From Aciduricibacillus chroicocephali (GTDB taxonomy: Bacteria > Bacillota > Bacilli > Bacillales > Amphibacillaceae), in assembly GCF_030762805.1 (NCBI RefSeq), contig NZ_CP129113.1, positions 751,001-815,000 on the forward strand: a stretch of 64,000 nt of DNA, written 5' to 3'. The notes under the pieces were generated by a model, which saw only the letters and a list, made by a program, of their open reading frames with translations, made no database searches and had not been told where the DNA came from. Positions within the stretch are counted from its first letter, which is position 1, and every line of letters begins with the position of its first letter. The position numbers were made by a program, and so were the translations under genes. Below are positions 16,386-25,916 of this stretch, in pieces.

Positions 16386-17165
16386 TTAAAATACTTCTTG
16401 ATCTCGTGAGTAGGACACCCAATATAGCAAGCCGACGAAAATCGCCCCACCTATCGCATTCCCGAGCCACACAGGGACAAAGTTAATAAAATAATCTCCC
16501 CAAGTATAATGTCCGCCCATGATGGCAGCCGGAATGATGAACATATTGGCAACGATGTGCTGGAAGCCGAGAGCGACGAAGGTCATAATTGGAAACCAGA
16601 TGCCGAGTATTTTTCCAGCTACATCCTTGGCCGCGAAATTAAGCCACACTGCAAGACAGACGAGCCAGTTAGCTCCGACACCGGAAACAAACGCCTGCCA
16701 AAAAGAATCTTTAATTTTTGAACCTGCGACAGATGCAGTTTTGGCAAGGAAGTCACCTTCCATAAGACCGAGATAGTGGCCGAAGAAGTAAGCAACAAAG
16801 ACAGCACCGACAAAGTTACTGATTGTGACAACGATCCAATTTTTTACGATTTGTAAAGTTGTAATCTTATTGCCAAAGCGTGCACTCGCAACAGCCATCA
16901 TATTGCCGGTAAGCAATTCACCGCCTGCTATGAGGACAAAAATAAGACCGACAGGGAACACGGAAGCTCCGATGAATGAGGATAGAGACCCCCAAACGTT
17001 TTCAGGGAGATTGCCAGTTACCCTAATATCAAGCAGGAAGCCGAATGCAATATAAGCACCAGCGAGAAAGCCAAGCACCAGCGTCTTCTGCATTGGTAGG
17101 TTTGCTTTTTTGACCCCGGCTTTCAAAGCGATGTTGGCAACTTTCTCAGGAGAGTGGAAGGCCAT
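16386..17165 (-). CDS. Formate/nitrite transporter family channel (FNT)
   Basis: A 259-residue pentameric channel protein with six membrane segments. FNT features are seen in order: FLAGAYIAFGFLL, the GASVFPVGLIFVLIAGGELLTGNMM block (near residues 65-90), the GVGANWLVCLAVW segment with the conserved N, the GFQHIVANMFIIPAA block with the central-pore histidine, and a C-terminal NAIGGAIFV. Members move formate, nitrite, hydrosulfide or lactate. AAAGGGG lies seven bases before the ATG. Upstream a TTTTGATCAAAA palindrome (17297-17308) might be an operator. Related to Bacillus YwcJ; substrate not determined. Confidence 0.9.
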   Translation of the reverse strand: MAFHSPEKVANIALKAGVKKANLPMQKTLVLGFLAGAYIAFGFLLDIRVTGNLPENVWGSLSSFIGASVFPVGLIFVLIAGGELLTGNMMAVASARFGNKITTLQIVKNWIVVTISNFVGAVFVAYFFGHYLGLMEGDFLAKTASVAGSKIKDSFWQAFVSGVGANWLVCLAVWLNFAAKDVAGKILGIWFPIMTFVALGFQHIVANMFIIPAAIMGGHYTWGDYFINFVPVWLGNAIGGAIFVGLLYWVSYSRDQEVF

Positions 17166-17639
17166 ATGAGAACCCCTTTCTGCTTTCTGTTAAATGGAAA
17201 AAAGTACCTTAAACTCTAACGTTTATCTCTTCCCAATACATTTCTTACTAAACATTTGTTTTCAAAAAGAGCTGCCTATACGAGTATTTAAAATTCTTTT
17301 GATCAAAATTGAGATCTAGGGCACGAGCTTATGCGCGTTCCTTCTCGCCATTCTGCGAATTTGCAGTGCTAAAAACTACTTGTTAAATGTATGAAGGTAT
17401 AAATATTTGTCAATTCTGAATTGGTGAACTTAAAGGTCTCTCTAAATAGTGTTTAGCCCATGGGAAGACAAGGTTCGAAGCACTTTTATGGTGAATTTAT
17501 CTTTAGCACATCATTTTCGTATTATGTCGATTTATGTTTGAATGGTAAGAGTAGCGGGAAAGAGAATCAAGTTGCTGTCCGTAAATATTAAGCGGTCAGC
17601 ACATCTATAGCTAGATTTGACATAAGAAAGGAGTCCTGC
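17166..17639. other. 474-bp divergent intergenic region (FNT / BCCT)
   Basis: No gene is seen. It holds two perfect palindromes: TTTTGATCAAAA (17297-17308) and CAATTC-T-GAATTG (17411-17423). Either could be an operator for the divergent FNT or BCCT genes. No clear SigA promoter was found. Confidence 0.5.
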
Positions 17640-19166
17640 ATGAAAAAAATAACGAGTGTCTTCTATTATTCCATAGCGCTTGTTCTTGCGACGGTCATCT
17701 TCGGCATGGTCGCACCGGGCAGCTTTGAGGATATCACCGCAAACCTCCAAAGCTTTATCTCTTCATCTTTTGGATGGTACTATCTCATCACTGTTATCGC
17801 GATTGTCGCGTTCTGCATCTTCCTCATATTCAGTCCGATTGGGGCGATCAAACTTGGTAAGCCGGGAGATACACCGGACTACAGCCGTCCAACCTGGTTT
17901 GCGATGTTGTTCTCGGCCGGAATGGGAATTGGTCTTGTATTTTGGGGAGCTGCCGAGCCGCTATCCCACTATATTGATCCTCCGCTTGCAACACCAGAGA
18001 CAGCGCAAGCGTATAAAGAATCAATGCGCTATACATTTTTCCATTATGGAATCCATGCGTGGGCCATTTATGGCATTGTTGCACTGGCGCTTGCCTATTT
18101 CAATTTCCGAAAAGGGGAGCCGGGCTTAATTTCGGCAACGTTGAAGCCGTTATTCGGCAAAAAAATGAATGGTGGCTGGGGAACGTTCATTGATGTTTTC
18201 GCTGTTTTTGCAACAGTATTTGGTGTAGCGACGACTCTTGGTTTCGGAGCGGCACAAATAAACGGCGGTCTTAAATACTTGTTTGGAATTCCAGTCAATT
18301 TTACGGTACAGCTCATCATCGTACTCATCGTGACCGTTTTATTCCTTCTTTCAGCCTGGTCTGGACTTGGAAAAGGGATAAAATATTTGAGTAACGCGAA
18401 TATGTATCTGGCAATTGGGCTCTTCGCTCTAGTGTTCATCGTAGGTCCGACTGTGTTAAGCCTTGATATATTTACAGACACAATCGGCAGCTATATCCAG
18501 AATTTCTTCCAGATGAGTTTCCGAATTGCGCCGCTTAATGAACAGCATCGTGAATGGGTGAACTCATGGACAATTTTCTACTGGGCATGGTGGATTTCCT
18601 GGTCACCATTCGTCGGTCTGTTCATCGCAAGGGTTTCAAAAGGCCGGACAATCCGTGAATTCCTGATTGGTGTACTACTGCTGCCTTCACTTGTTAGTTT
18701 CCTATGGTTTGCTGTATTCGGAACGACAGCAATTGAGGCTGATAATGCTGCAGGGGGCATCATCAGTAAGTTGCCGACAGAGCAGGTTCTTTTCGCGGTG
18801 TTTGAACAGATGCCGTGGTCGTGGGTTCTATCCATTGTGGCATTGATCCTGATCGGTACGTTCTTCATTACTTCCGCCGACTCAGCGACATTCGTGCTCG
18901 GTATGCTGACGACTAATGGCAGTCTGATGCCACCAAATCGTATCAAAATTATTTGGGGTGTCCTGCAGTCAGCCGTCGCGCTTGTCCTTTTGTACAGTGG
19001 AGGACTGCAAGCGTTGCAAAATGCGCTTATAGCAGCCGCACTGCCATTCTCGATAATTATGATTTTAATGATGATTTCATTATACAAATCACTTTCTATT
19101 GAACAAAAAGAGCTTGGTCTGTACCATAAGATCAAGCATCCGAAGAAAAAAAGTGAAAAAGCTTAA
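17640..19166 (+). CDS. BCCT-family glycine betaine/choline-type transporter (OpuD-like)
   Basis: A 508-residue, twelve-helix sodium-coupled transporter of compatible solutes. The first-half glycine stretch [20 protein letters not shown] (near residue 92) and the family signature [19 protein letters not shown] with RTIREF are intact, and aromatic residues of the betaine-binding box are visible. The C-terminus is short and Lys-rich (HPKKKSEKA), unlike long regulatory tails of BetP. AAGAAAGGAG precedes the ATG by seven bases. It is probably an osmolyte importer serving salt stress. A 13-base palindrome 220 bases upstream could bind a GbsR/OpuAR-type repressor. Confidence 0.9.
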   Translation: MKKITSVFYYSIALVLATVIFGMVAPGSFEDITANLQSFISSSFGWYYLITVIAIVAFCIFLIFSPIGAIKLGKPGDTPDYSRPTWFAMLFSAGMGIGLVFWGAAEPLSHYIDPPLATPETAQAYKESMRYTFFHYGIHAWAIYGIVALALAYFNFRKGEPGLISATLKPLFGKKMNGGWGTFIDVFAVFATVFGVATTLGFGAAQINGGLKYLFGIPVNFTVQLIIVLIVTVLFLLSAWSGLGKGIKYLSNANMYLAIGLFALVFIVGPTVLSLDIFTDTIGSYIQNFFQMSFRIAPLNEQHREWVNSWTIFYWAWWISWSPFVGLFIARVSKGRTIREFLIGVLLLPSLVSFLWFAVFGTTAIEADNAAGGIISKLPTEQVLFAVFEQMPWSWVLSIVALILIGTFFITSADSATFVLGMLTTNGSLMPPNRIKIIWGVLQSAVALVLLYSGGLQALQNALIAAALPFSIIMILMMISLYKSLSIEQKELGLYHKIKHPKKKSEKA

Positions 19167-19193
19167 TACAGAGTTCAAGAAGAAGGTGAGAAC

Positions 19194-19388
19194 ATGGATG
19201 GAACGAGAAGAGCCAATCTTGCCAAAGGAACAAGAGTTAGAGTTGTTCAGAAACAGGATCAGCGCACTGGAAAGCTGACTGAAGGAGTTGTCCAAGACAT
19301 TTTGACGAATTCAGCACAGCATCCGCGTGGCATCAAAGTCAGACTTGCAGACGGCATCATAGGCCGAGTGCAGGAGATTGTTGAATAA
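19194..19388 (+). CDS. ywbE: YwbE family protein (DUF2196)
   Basis: A 64-residue basic protein. The pattern RxNLxKGTRVRVVQKQDQRTGK, GVVQDILTNSAQHPRGIKVRL and DGIIGRVQEIV is the complete YwbE/DUF2196 domain. Its KOW-like beta structure suggests RNA or protein contact, but the function is unknown. AAGGTGAG precedes the ATG. It follows the BCCT gene by 27 bases and shares its terminator, so it is probably read through from the transporter gene. Confidence 0.9.
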   Translation: MDGTRRANLAKGTRVRVVQKQDQRTGKLTEGVVQDILTNSAQHPRGIKVRLADGIIGRVQEIVE

Positions 19389-19397
19389 TATAATAAG

Positions 19398-19429
19398 AAG
19401 CCGCAAAGCAATCATGCTTTGCGGCTTTC
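19398..19429 (+). terminator. Terminator after ywbE
   Basis: A perfect 12-bp stem (AAGCCGCAAAGC / GCTTTGCGGCTT) followed by TCTTG. Confidence 0.85.
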
Positions 19430-19534
19430 TTGTTAGCTCATGATTAAGAAATGGTTACGAAATATTTTACAGTACAAGGCCTTTGAAAGTATTATGATTA
19501 ATAATGTTAAAAAATGTTATTCAGGGGGATGGAA

Positions 19535-20260
19535 TTGAAGGCAGTCGGAATTGATGGATGCAAAGATGGCTGGGTTGGAGTTGTTCTCTGGTCTGAAGGC
19601 TATTCGATAGAAAGAACTGAAACACTTGGCGAATTGCTGGAGCCCCATAAGGATGCTGAAATCATACTAATTGATATGCCGATCGGGCTGCCTGAAACAA
19701 AAGAAGAGGATCTGCTTCGCCCGGAGAAATTGGCACGCCAACACCTTGGAAAGCGTTCGTGTACAGTTTTTAATGTACCATGCAGACAGGCAATCGGCGA
19801 GACAGAATATGAACAGGCGAACAGGATTAATAGACAAGTGCTTGGAAAAGGATTGAGTAAGCAATCATTCTATATTGCGAACAAGATCCGTGAGCTAGAT
19901 GAATTTCTAAAATTGAACTCTTTTTATAGAAATCGGCTGCTTGAAAGCCATCCTGAATTGCTCTTTAAAGTGTTAAGTAAAAACAATATGCCATTAACAT
20001 TAAGCAAGAAAACGGCAGAAGGCTTTACTGAAAGGCTGCAGATTATTAGGAGATTTGAGAAACGCATTGATTTAATCGCTTTGCAAATTGCAGAGCGAAA
20101 GGAGCTTCAGAAAATTAGAGATGACGTATTGGACGCGTACGTACTCGCTGTCGCAGGCCGACTTGGACTAAGCTCAGGTTTCATAACTATACCTGATATG
20201 CCCTCACATGATGCGAGCGGCCTGAGGATGCAGATGACCGTTCCTTATATGTTCAAATGA
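19535..20260 (+). CDS. DUF429 domain protein (RNase H-like fold)
   Basis: A 241-residue protein starting MKAVGIDGCKDGWVGVVLW, the N-terminal beta-strand motif of DUF429, with the second acidic strand ILIDMPIGLPE and the downstream basic RKLARQHLGKR-like and SHPELLFKVL stretches. The fold is RNase H/resolvase-like, with acidic residues arranged as in nucleases; the biochemical role is not established. I place the start at TTG 19535, six bases after AGGGGG; the ATG at 19529 touches that site. It stands alone and is not part of a recognisable operon. Confidence 0.8.
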   Translation: MKAVGIDGCKDGWVGVVLWSEGYSIERTETLGELLEPHKDAEIILIDMPIGLPETKEEDLLRPEKLARQHLGKRSCTVFNVPCRQAIGETEYEQANRINRQVLGKGLSKQSFYIANKIRELDEFLKLNSFYRNRLLESHPELLFKVLSKNNMPLTLSKKTAEGFTERLQIIRRFEKRIDLIALQIAERKELQKIRDDVLDAYVLAVAGRLGLSSGFITIPDMPSHDASGLRMQMTVPYMFK

Positions 20261-20316
20261 AAAATAAGTACGCTGCTGCACGCTCAAACATATAGTGTGT
20301 TCTGAGGGGTGGTAGC

Positions 20317-20634
20317 GTGATTTTTGGGCAAAATTGGAATAGAGAAGTCTATCCGCCAGTAGATCCAGCTGTTTTTAAAAAGTCCGCGCACTACTTTCAT
20401 TTATTATTCGAAGATGCGGGCAAGATTACGGAGAAGATCACTGGAACCGGAACATATGCAAGCAAGTTTATGGAACATGCTCAAAAAAATGAAAAGAAAG
20501 AGGCCGTCAGTATGCTGAAAGGACTGTCTCTTCATTCAGATGTTGATATACGATATACACCTGAGACGGTTTCAATCATTCTTATTGCCTCGGATCAATG
20601 TTGTCAGCTTGTTATGCGGCTGCGCTGGAGTTGA
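20317..20634 (+). CDS. Protein of unknown function (105 aa)
   Basis: A GTG-started frame behind GAGGGGTGG. The 105-residue product has no signal peptide or membrane segment. It is amphipathic, with FKKSAHYFHLLFEDAGKITEKI and AQKNEKKEAVSMLKGL helices, and ends in a Cys-Cys/Arg-rich tail (SDQCCQLVMRLRWS). I do not recognise a family. Its codon usage and ribosome site look like those of a real gene. No neighbour gives a clue to function. Confidence 0.6.
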   Translation: MIFGQNWNREVYPPVDPAVFKKSAHYFHLLFEDAGKITEKITGTGTYASKFMEHAQKNEKKEAVSMLKGLSLHSDVDIRYTPETVSIILIASDQCCQLVMRLRWS

Positions 20635-20727
20635 GTTGTATCGTTTGTTTATCTTTAGTTTCGAACGAGCATATCAAGGGTAACAGTGAGACAGTCTTTG
20701 CTTACTGTCTATCTTGGTATCTTGACT

Positions 20728-21888
20728 TTAGGAGTCTTCATCTTTTGACTGTGCTCTAATATCTTCATAACGATGCGCTTGACGGTAACCGTATGTTACA
20801 TTTCGTACTCTGTCTCCGTTCTCCATTGCTGCACCGACTGCACCGGCCAACGTAGCAACAGATGTGACAAGCCAAGCGAGACGGATGAAGTTAATTAAAT
20901 GAATTTTCCCTTCGAGCCCTGTCGCTTCTCCGAAGAGAGAGGGCGGTACGAATACAGAAACGGCAACGAGAAAGAGTAAGAATAGTACACCATAATAAAT
21001 GAAGACAGCGATGACAAGCGTACTTATTGTAGTGCTGTTATAGAGCCGTCGCATACGCGGATTGTTCGTACCTCGGGGAGTTTCCCACAGATTATGGGAA
21101 AGAAGAATCCATAGCACCATGCTTGCGACTGCAGCCAAATTTAAGCCGATAAATCGGTAAATATTATACGAGACACTTAACTTCCATAAAGTTGTAAATA
21201 TGAGGCCGTATGCACCGGTTGCAAAGGCTATCGCTACAACGTTTTTGAAAGAGGGCATGATGGTCCAAGGTCTGTTTGCATATGTCATTCCGAACAGAAT
21301 TCTAAGACTGCCATTCAATCTTGGAGCGATAATGAAGCGGACATTAATACAATCGATTTCTTCCGGTGCTTCCCTGCGGCGAATTGGCGAAAGGGTAAAA
21401 GGCTCTATAAGCGTTCTGAACAAAGTGCGCTGTTTTTGATTTGTGCGCGGGCCAATTCCTTTTTGGGCCATTTTGATATGTTGATCATCAAGCTTCCCAT
21501 AATATAATTCTGCGACCATTTGGATGATCGAATGCTGAATACGTTTTTTCATCGGAAAAGCCCCAAATGCAGGAAGGGAAATCTGGGCGACGCTTGAAGA
21601 TAAGTTTGCGTCTGCAAGTACTATGTTCGAACCGGAGAATATTGGCAGATCAGTGAGACAGATTGCATAAGTCCAGTCATATTTCTCCTTTAGCTTCTCG
21701 GCTTCATTAATAATTTCGCTCACATTCTCAGCAGCTCCAGCAAGTGAGTCTACAATGATTTCGCAATTCCAGTCCGTATGACGATCAACATATTTATTGA
21801 ACAGATCAGGGAGTTTATCAACGAGGCGACGGGCAATCACCTCGGGCAGTTCTGGCGCTGGGACGAGACCAACAGTTACTTTCGCCAC
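20728..21888 (-). CDS. Large conserved membrane protein of unknown function
   Basis: A 386-residue protein. The N-terminal ~190 residues look soluble: an alpha/beta region beginning VTVGLVPAPELPEVIARRL, with CLTDLPIFSG. The C-terminal half has about four to five hydrophobic helices (approximately residues 210-255, 290-320 and 335-365), then a charged tail ending KDEDS. Proteins of this shape in Bacillus genomes carry misleading folate-dehydrogenase names; I see no folate-enzyme motif. Start ATG at 21888 is unsupported by a strong ribosome site. It is divergent from the deacetylase operon. Function unknown. Confidence 0.65.
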   Translation of the reverse strand: MAKVTVGLVPAPELPEVIARRLVDKLPDLFNKYVDRHTDWNCEIIVDSLAGAAENVSEIINEAEKLKEKYDWTYAICLTDLPIFSGSNIVLADANLSSSVAQISLPAFGAFPMKKRIQHSIIQMVAELYYGKLDDQHIKMAQKGIGPRTNQKQRTLFRTLIEPFTLSPIRRREAPEEIDCINVRFIIAPRLNGSLRILFGMTYANRPWTIMPSFKNVVAIAFATGAYGLIFTTLWKLSVSYNIYRFIGLNLAAVASMVLWILLSHNLWETPRGTNNPRMRRLYNSTTISTLVIAVFIYYGVLFLLFLVAVSVFVPPSLFGEATGLEGKIHLINFIRLAWLVTSVATLAGAVGAAMENGDRVRNVTYGYRQAHRYEDIRAQSKDEDS

Positions 21889-21999
21889 ATGTGCTCATCC
21901 TCTCATTAATTTCTTCCGCTGTTCCCTGAAGAGAAAGTAGGGAAACGTATTACACAGGCTACAATAAAATTTTCTATTATTAAGAAATGAGCTGGTCAC

Positions 22000-22707
22000 T
22001 TGATTAAGAAAAGTCTTGGAATCATATCTGTCCTTACTTTGCTTTGGATGATTTATGGAATGTTCACTACTCTCGTCTTGAGAAAAACGAGCAAGCGGTT
22101 GGTCAAAAAATTGAATACTGACGGAATTGCTCTCACCTTTGATGATGGGCCGAATGAGATTTATACAATTCAGCTTCTTGATTTGCTGAAGCGATACGAT
22201 GCGAAAGCTACGTTTTTCGTTGTCGGTGAAAAAGTGGATCGGCACCCTGAAATTGTTAAACGTATTCACCAAGAAGGACATGCTATCGGTATTCATCATT
22301 ATCAGCATCTTTCAAGTTGGAAATTAACACCGAAACAACTGGAAGAACAGCTTGTTCAGACGGATAAAGCAATATTTCGGGCGACTGGCGAGCACCCGAC
22401 TTTGTATCGCCCACCTTGGGGTTTTTGCAATTTATTTACATTGCAGAAAGCGAAGAATCTGGATATTATCATTTGGTCTCATATTTTTGGGGACTGGAAA
22501 ATTCATAATTGCAAACGTAAATTGCTCGAGGGTTTGCGACAGGTACCCGCAGATGGATCGATTGTTTTGCTGCATGATGACGGAGCGAATCCTGGAGCTG
22601 ATGATGAAGCTCCGGCATTTATGCTTCAACAATTGGAAAAGTATCTGGAGGAAAGCTCACAGCAGAATATATCTTTTGTGAAGATTGAAGGCAGGATGCT
22701 TCCATGA
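22000..22707 (+). CDS. Membrane-anchored polysaccharide deacetylase (NodB homology)
   Basis: A 235-residue CE4-type deacetylase with one N-terminal membrane anchor (residues ~5-25). NodB motifs are all present: metal/catalytic TFDDGPN (near residue 46), ATFFVVGEK, the histidine pair in IHHYQHLS, YRPPWG and the late LLHDDG. It should remove acetyl groups from a cell-envelope glycan. The TTG start has only a weak ribosome site. The stop overlaps the next gene's ATG by four bases, so this is translationally coupled to the DedA gene in a three-gene operon with a glycosyltransferase. Confidence 0.85.
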   Translation: MIKKSLGIISVLTLLWMIYGMFTTLVLRKTSKRLVKKLNTDGIALTFDDGPNEIYTIQLLDLLKRYDAKATFFVVGEKVDRHPEIVKRIHQEGHAIGIHHYQHLSSWKLTPKQLEEQLVQTDKAIFRATGEHPTLYRPPWGFCNLFTLQKAKNLDIIIWSHIFGDWKIHNCKRKLLEGLRQVPADGSIVLLHDDGANPGADDEAPAFMLQQLEKYLEESSQQNISFVKIEGRMLP

Positions 22708-23306
22708 ATATGGATACGGTAATGAATTATATCCAGTCTTACGGCCATTTCATGATTTTCCTGTTCATGTTCTTCGGTATTGTTGGCATTCCGGCACCTG
22801 AGGAATCGCTTGTTTTCTTCATCGGTGTTCTCATTGCTCAACATAGGATGGCAGCAGTATCTTCTGCTTCATGGGCACTTCTAGGCGTATTCGCTGGGAT
22901 GATTTTTGCTTATGCGGGAGGGAGACTTGTCGGGTATCCGCTTCTCAATAAATTCGGCAAATATATTGGAGTGACGAGGGAAAGATGGGAGAAGGCCAAG
23001 CATAAACTAGAGAACAATGTCAACAGGACAATATTGTTTGGCTTTTATATGCCTGGCATCCGTCAGATCAGCCCATACTTGGCAGGTATCGCTAACGTCG
23101 GGGTAATCCGTTTCGTCATACTTTCTGCAATTGGCTCCATACTCTGGATCGTGCCGTTTCTGCTCGCCGGCTTTTTCATCGGACGTACTTTCAATATCAA
23201 TCCGGATTACGTTCCATTCATTGGTCTGCTGTTCCTGGCAGTCTTTATCGTCTATGTCCTCGTCAAGTGGCTGCGCAAGCGAAAAAAGAAAAGAAAAAGG
23301 CTGTGA
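22704..23306 (+). CDS. DedA-family membrane protein
   Basis: A 200-residue protein with about five membrane segments and a very basic tail (KWLRKRKKKRKRL). DedA/SNARE-associated features: GIPAPEESLVFFIGVL near the N-terminus, a G-R-x-x-G block (AGGRLVGYPLLNKFGKY), and the F(Y)MPGIRQISPYLAGIA motif carrying the conserved Arg. Family members act as lipid scramblases recycling polyprenyl-phosphate or phospholipids. Here it is coupled to a deacetylase and followed by a diacylglycerol-type glycosyltransferase, suggesting work on lipid-linked sugars. Start overlaps the previous stop. Confidence 0.9.
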   Translation: MNMDTVMNYIQSYGHFMIFLFMFFGIVGIPAPEESLVFFIGVLIAQHRMAAVSSASWALLGVFAGMIFAYAGGRLVGYPLLNKFGKYIGVTRERWEKAKHKLENNVNRTILFGFYMPGIRQISPYLAGIANVGVIRFVILSAIGSILWIVPFLLAGFFIGRTFNINPDYVPFIGLLFLAVFIVYVLVKWLRKRKKKRKRL

Positions 23307-23451
23307 CCTCAGGATTCATGCGTATTTGAAGCTTACATGCCAACCTGTGTGGCGGTAAAATAGGCTTCATTTGCGTGTATCGTGGTATAACACCATTAAG
23401 AAACAGAGACGAAGCTGCTGAACAATCAGGCATAAAGAGGAGTTGGAGGGT

Positions 23452-24633
23452 ATGAAAAAAATATTATTTTTCCCTCATTTGCGCATGCAATCTGGCCATC
23501 ATCAAGCTGCCGAAGCATTAATGGATTTGCTCAGTGAACGGTTGCCGGATGCAGAAATGAAGAAAATTGATTTAATTACAGAAACAAATACACTTTTGGA
23601 AAAGATGATTTCGGAAGGATATATGAAGTGGATTCATCATGCACCTGCTTCTTATGATTTTGTGTACAAGCATCTTTTCTACGATTCGATTTCAAATGAA
23701 CATCAATTTAAATGGTATCAGCCACTTTTCATGCGGAAGATGCGCCAAATTTTGAAACGGGAACAGCCGGACCTTGTTGTTTGTACACACAGCTTCCCTT
23801 CAAGCATAATAAGCAAGCTTAAAATGCGTGGAGAATGTGATGTGCCTGTTGTTAATGCGTATACTGACTTGTTCATTAATTGTGTATGGGGAAGGGATGG
23901 CATCGATGCTCATTTGCTTCCAACAGATCAGTCAAAGAAAAATCTGGAGAGAAATCATCCAAAGCCTAGGGGAATGGCAGTGACAGGTATTCCAGTCCAT
24001 CCGGAAATCAAGAGGACGGACTGCCGGGATATTACCGCATTCAAGGATTCGGAACATCCGATTGTCCTCGTTGCGGGTGGTAACAGCGGGATTGGACGAA
24101 TAGACAATTTGTTCGAACAATTGAAGCAATCGCAGCAGTTCCATTTCAAAGTGCTTTGTGGTCATAATAAACGGCTTCATGCCGAAATCGAGGCATGGAA
24201 CCTGGAGCATATCGAAGCATTGCCATATATTTCATCGCGGAGTGAGATGAATGATCTGTATGATTGTGCGGATGCGATGATAACGAAGCCCGGCGGCGTA
24301 ACTGTTAGTGAAGGTTTAAGAAAATGCTTGCCAATGTTCATCCATTCAGCATTGCCTGGTCAGGAAGAAATCAATATGGATTACCTTGTTCCGCACGGTC
24401 TTGTATTTGAATTACAGCCGCGTGAGGAAATCGAAAGCCAGTTGCGTCATGTACTCATGGACGAAACAAGAATGCACCGATTCCAGCAAGCTGTTTCGCG
24501 TTATCGCGATGCAATAGATTTGAAAAGTGATGATGAGGTATTTAGGTTCATCATCAGATTGCTTGAACCCGAAACAGAAAAAGTGATGGAAGTCGGAAGT
24601 AAGGCCGGATTCCTCTTTCCCGTGCAAGAATGA
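23452..24633 (+). CDS. MGDG-synthase-like glycosyltransferase (GT28, YkoN/UgtP-like)
   Basis: A 393-residue GT-B glycosyltransferase. The N-terminal part (LRMQSGHHQAAEAL) is the MGDG synthase domain, and the C-terminal GT28 domain carries CGHNKRL, MITKPGGVTVSEGL and the PGQEEINMDYL sugar-nucleotide site. It probably adds sugars to diacylglycerol or another lipid. ATG 23452 is supported by GAGGAG nine bases upstream; a TTG nine bases earlier is too close to it. The gene lies 145 bases behind the DedA gene on the same strand. With deacetylase and DedA it forms an envelope-glycolipid locus like the B. subtilis ykoN-region. Confidence 0.83.
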   Translation: MKKILFFPHLRMQSGHHQAAEALMDLLSERLPDAEMKKIDLITETNTLLEKMISEGYMKWIHHAPASYDFVYKHLFYDSISNEHQFKWYQPLFMRKMRQILKREQPDLVVCTHSFPSSIISKLKMRGECDVPVVNAYTDLFINCVWGRDGIDAHLLPTDQSKKNLERNHPKPRGMAVTGIPVHPEIKRTDCRDITAFKDSEHPIVLVAGGNSGIGRIDNLFEQLKQSQQFHFKVLCGHNKRLHAEIEAWNLEHIEALPYISSRSEMNDLYDCADAMITKPGGVTVSEGLRKCLPMFIHSALPGQEEINMDYLVPHGLVFELQPREEIESQLRHVLMDETRMHRFQQAVSRYRDAIDLKSDDEVFRFIIRLLEPETEKVMEVGSKAGFLFPVQE

Positions 24634-24635
24634 CA

Positions 24636-24673
24636 AAAGACGTGTTTTCCCATAAGTAGGGAAACACGTCTTT
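24636..24673. terminator. Bidirectional terminator
   Basis: A 15-16 bp stem (AAAGACGTGTTT... with AAACACGTCTTT) with a seven-base loop between converging genes. Confidence 0.85.
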
Positions 24674-24686
24674 GTTGTATGTTGCG

Positions 24687-25916
24687 TTATTTAGATTGAT
24701 CCTTGCTTATTTTCAGCTTATGCTCGATTACTCTTGTTGCGGCTTCGTCAATGCGAGATTCTGGAAGTGTCCCATTCTTTACGGCTTTGATGACACCGTC
24801 GTACATTTCAGTCTGATGTTCGTAAACATGACAAATCATAATTAAATCTGCTCCAGCTTCAAGTGCCTTCACACCAATTTCTCCATATGGATAATATTTG
24901 CTGACTGCACCCATTTCAAAATCATCTGTTACGATAATTCCTTCATAGCCGAATTTTTTACGTAGAACATCTTTCATAATGACTGGTGAGAGACTTGCTG
25001 GACGTTCTTTGTCATATGCCGGATATTTAATATGTGTAACCATGACGAAGAAGCTGTCAGGGTTTTCTTCCTCAATCATCTTCTTGAATGGGAAGGCATC
25101 TGTCTTTTCGAGCTCCTTCGCATCCACCTCTACTGAAGAAGTATCTTCGTGTGGATCAATACTGCTCCGGCCGTTTCCTGGAAAATGCTTTACTGCCCCG
25201 GTAATACCATTCTCATTGAAACCTTTAATGACGGCGGCTCCTTTGCGATAAGCATTCTCTGGACCTGTACCAAAGGAACGTGAATCAGATGCAGAGAGAT
25301 CGAGGACAGGGGCAAAGTTCGTATTAAACCCCATTTCAGAGAGTTCCTTCCCTGTATGACGTGCCGTTTTGAGAACAGTCTCGTCCGAACCTTTTCCAAG
25401 CTTCTGTTGAGAAGGAATCGGATCTATCTGGCCGCGCATCCGTGTGATATCGCCGCCTTCCTGATCAACGCCTATTAGAAGCGGGAGACCGTTATCATCC
25501 ATCGCCATCTTCTGAAGCTTGTCATTCAGTCCCTTGACTTGCTGCTTTGTCTGCATATTTCTATCAAATAGGATGACATTGCCGATATGTCTTTTTTTAA
25601 TTAGATCACGAATTTGTTCATCGGGTTCTGCTGACTGGAAACCGACAAAGAAAAGCTGTCCGACTTTTTCCTCTAAAGACATGGCATCAACAATGGCTTT
25701 GGCTCTAACCTTAGAAGTTCCCTCTGATTTAACAATCTCTGGGATTGAGCGGTTTTCAGGCTGTTCCTTAGGCACGGAATTTGTAACCTCAGTCTTCTCA
25801 TTCCTGTTCGGCTGGGCTGGTTCATTCGATTGCAAATCGATGAAGTATGCAGCAATCCTTACGAGTGCTAGAAGGATGAATATTGATATGGAAATCCATT
25901 TAAGCTTTTTCCTCAT
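24687..25916 (-). CDS. nagZ: Beta-N-acetylhexosaminidase, GH3 family (NagZ-like), membrane-anchored
   Basis: A 409-residue enzyme of peptidoglycan recycling. A single N-terminal membrane segment (residues ~8-25) leads into a linker and the GH3 barrel: VGQLFFVGF, the substrate loop GVDQEGGDITRM, KHFPGNGRSSIDPHEDTS with the Asp-x-His catalytic dyad, and the nucleophile Asp in IVTDDFEMGA. It cleaves terminal GlcNAc from muropeptides outside the membrane. The anchor lacks a lipobox Cys. The ATG at 25916 fits the GAAAGGAA site better than the TTG six bases earlier. Monocistronic; no murQ or amidase nearby. Confidence 0.88.
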   Translation of the reverse strand: MRKKLKWISISIFILLALVRIAAYFIDLQSNEPAQPNRNEKTEVTNSVPKEQPENRSIPEIVKSEGTSKVRAKAIVDAMSLEEKVGQLFFVGFQSAEPDEQIRDLIKKRHIGNVILFDRNMQTKQQVKGLNDKLQKMAMDDNGLPLLIGVDQEGGDITRMRGQIDPIPSQQKLGKGSDETVLKTARHTGKELSEMGFNTNFAPVLDLSASDSRSFGTGPENAYRKGAAVIKGFNENGITGAVKHFPGNGRSSIDPHEDTSSVEVDAKELEKTDAFPFKKMIEEENPDSFFVMVTHIKYPAYDKERPASLSPVIMKDVLRKKFGYEGIIVTDDFEMGAVSKYYPYGEIGVKALEAGADLIMICHVYEHQTEMYDGVIKAVKNGTLPESRIDEAATRVIEHKLKISKDQSK

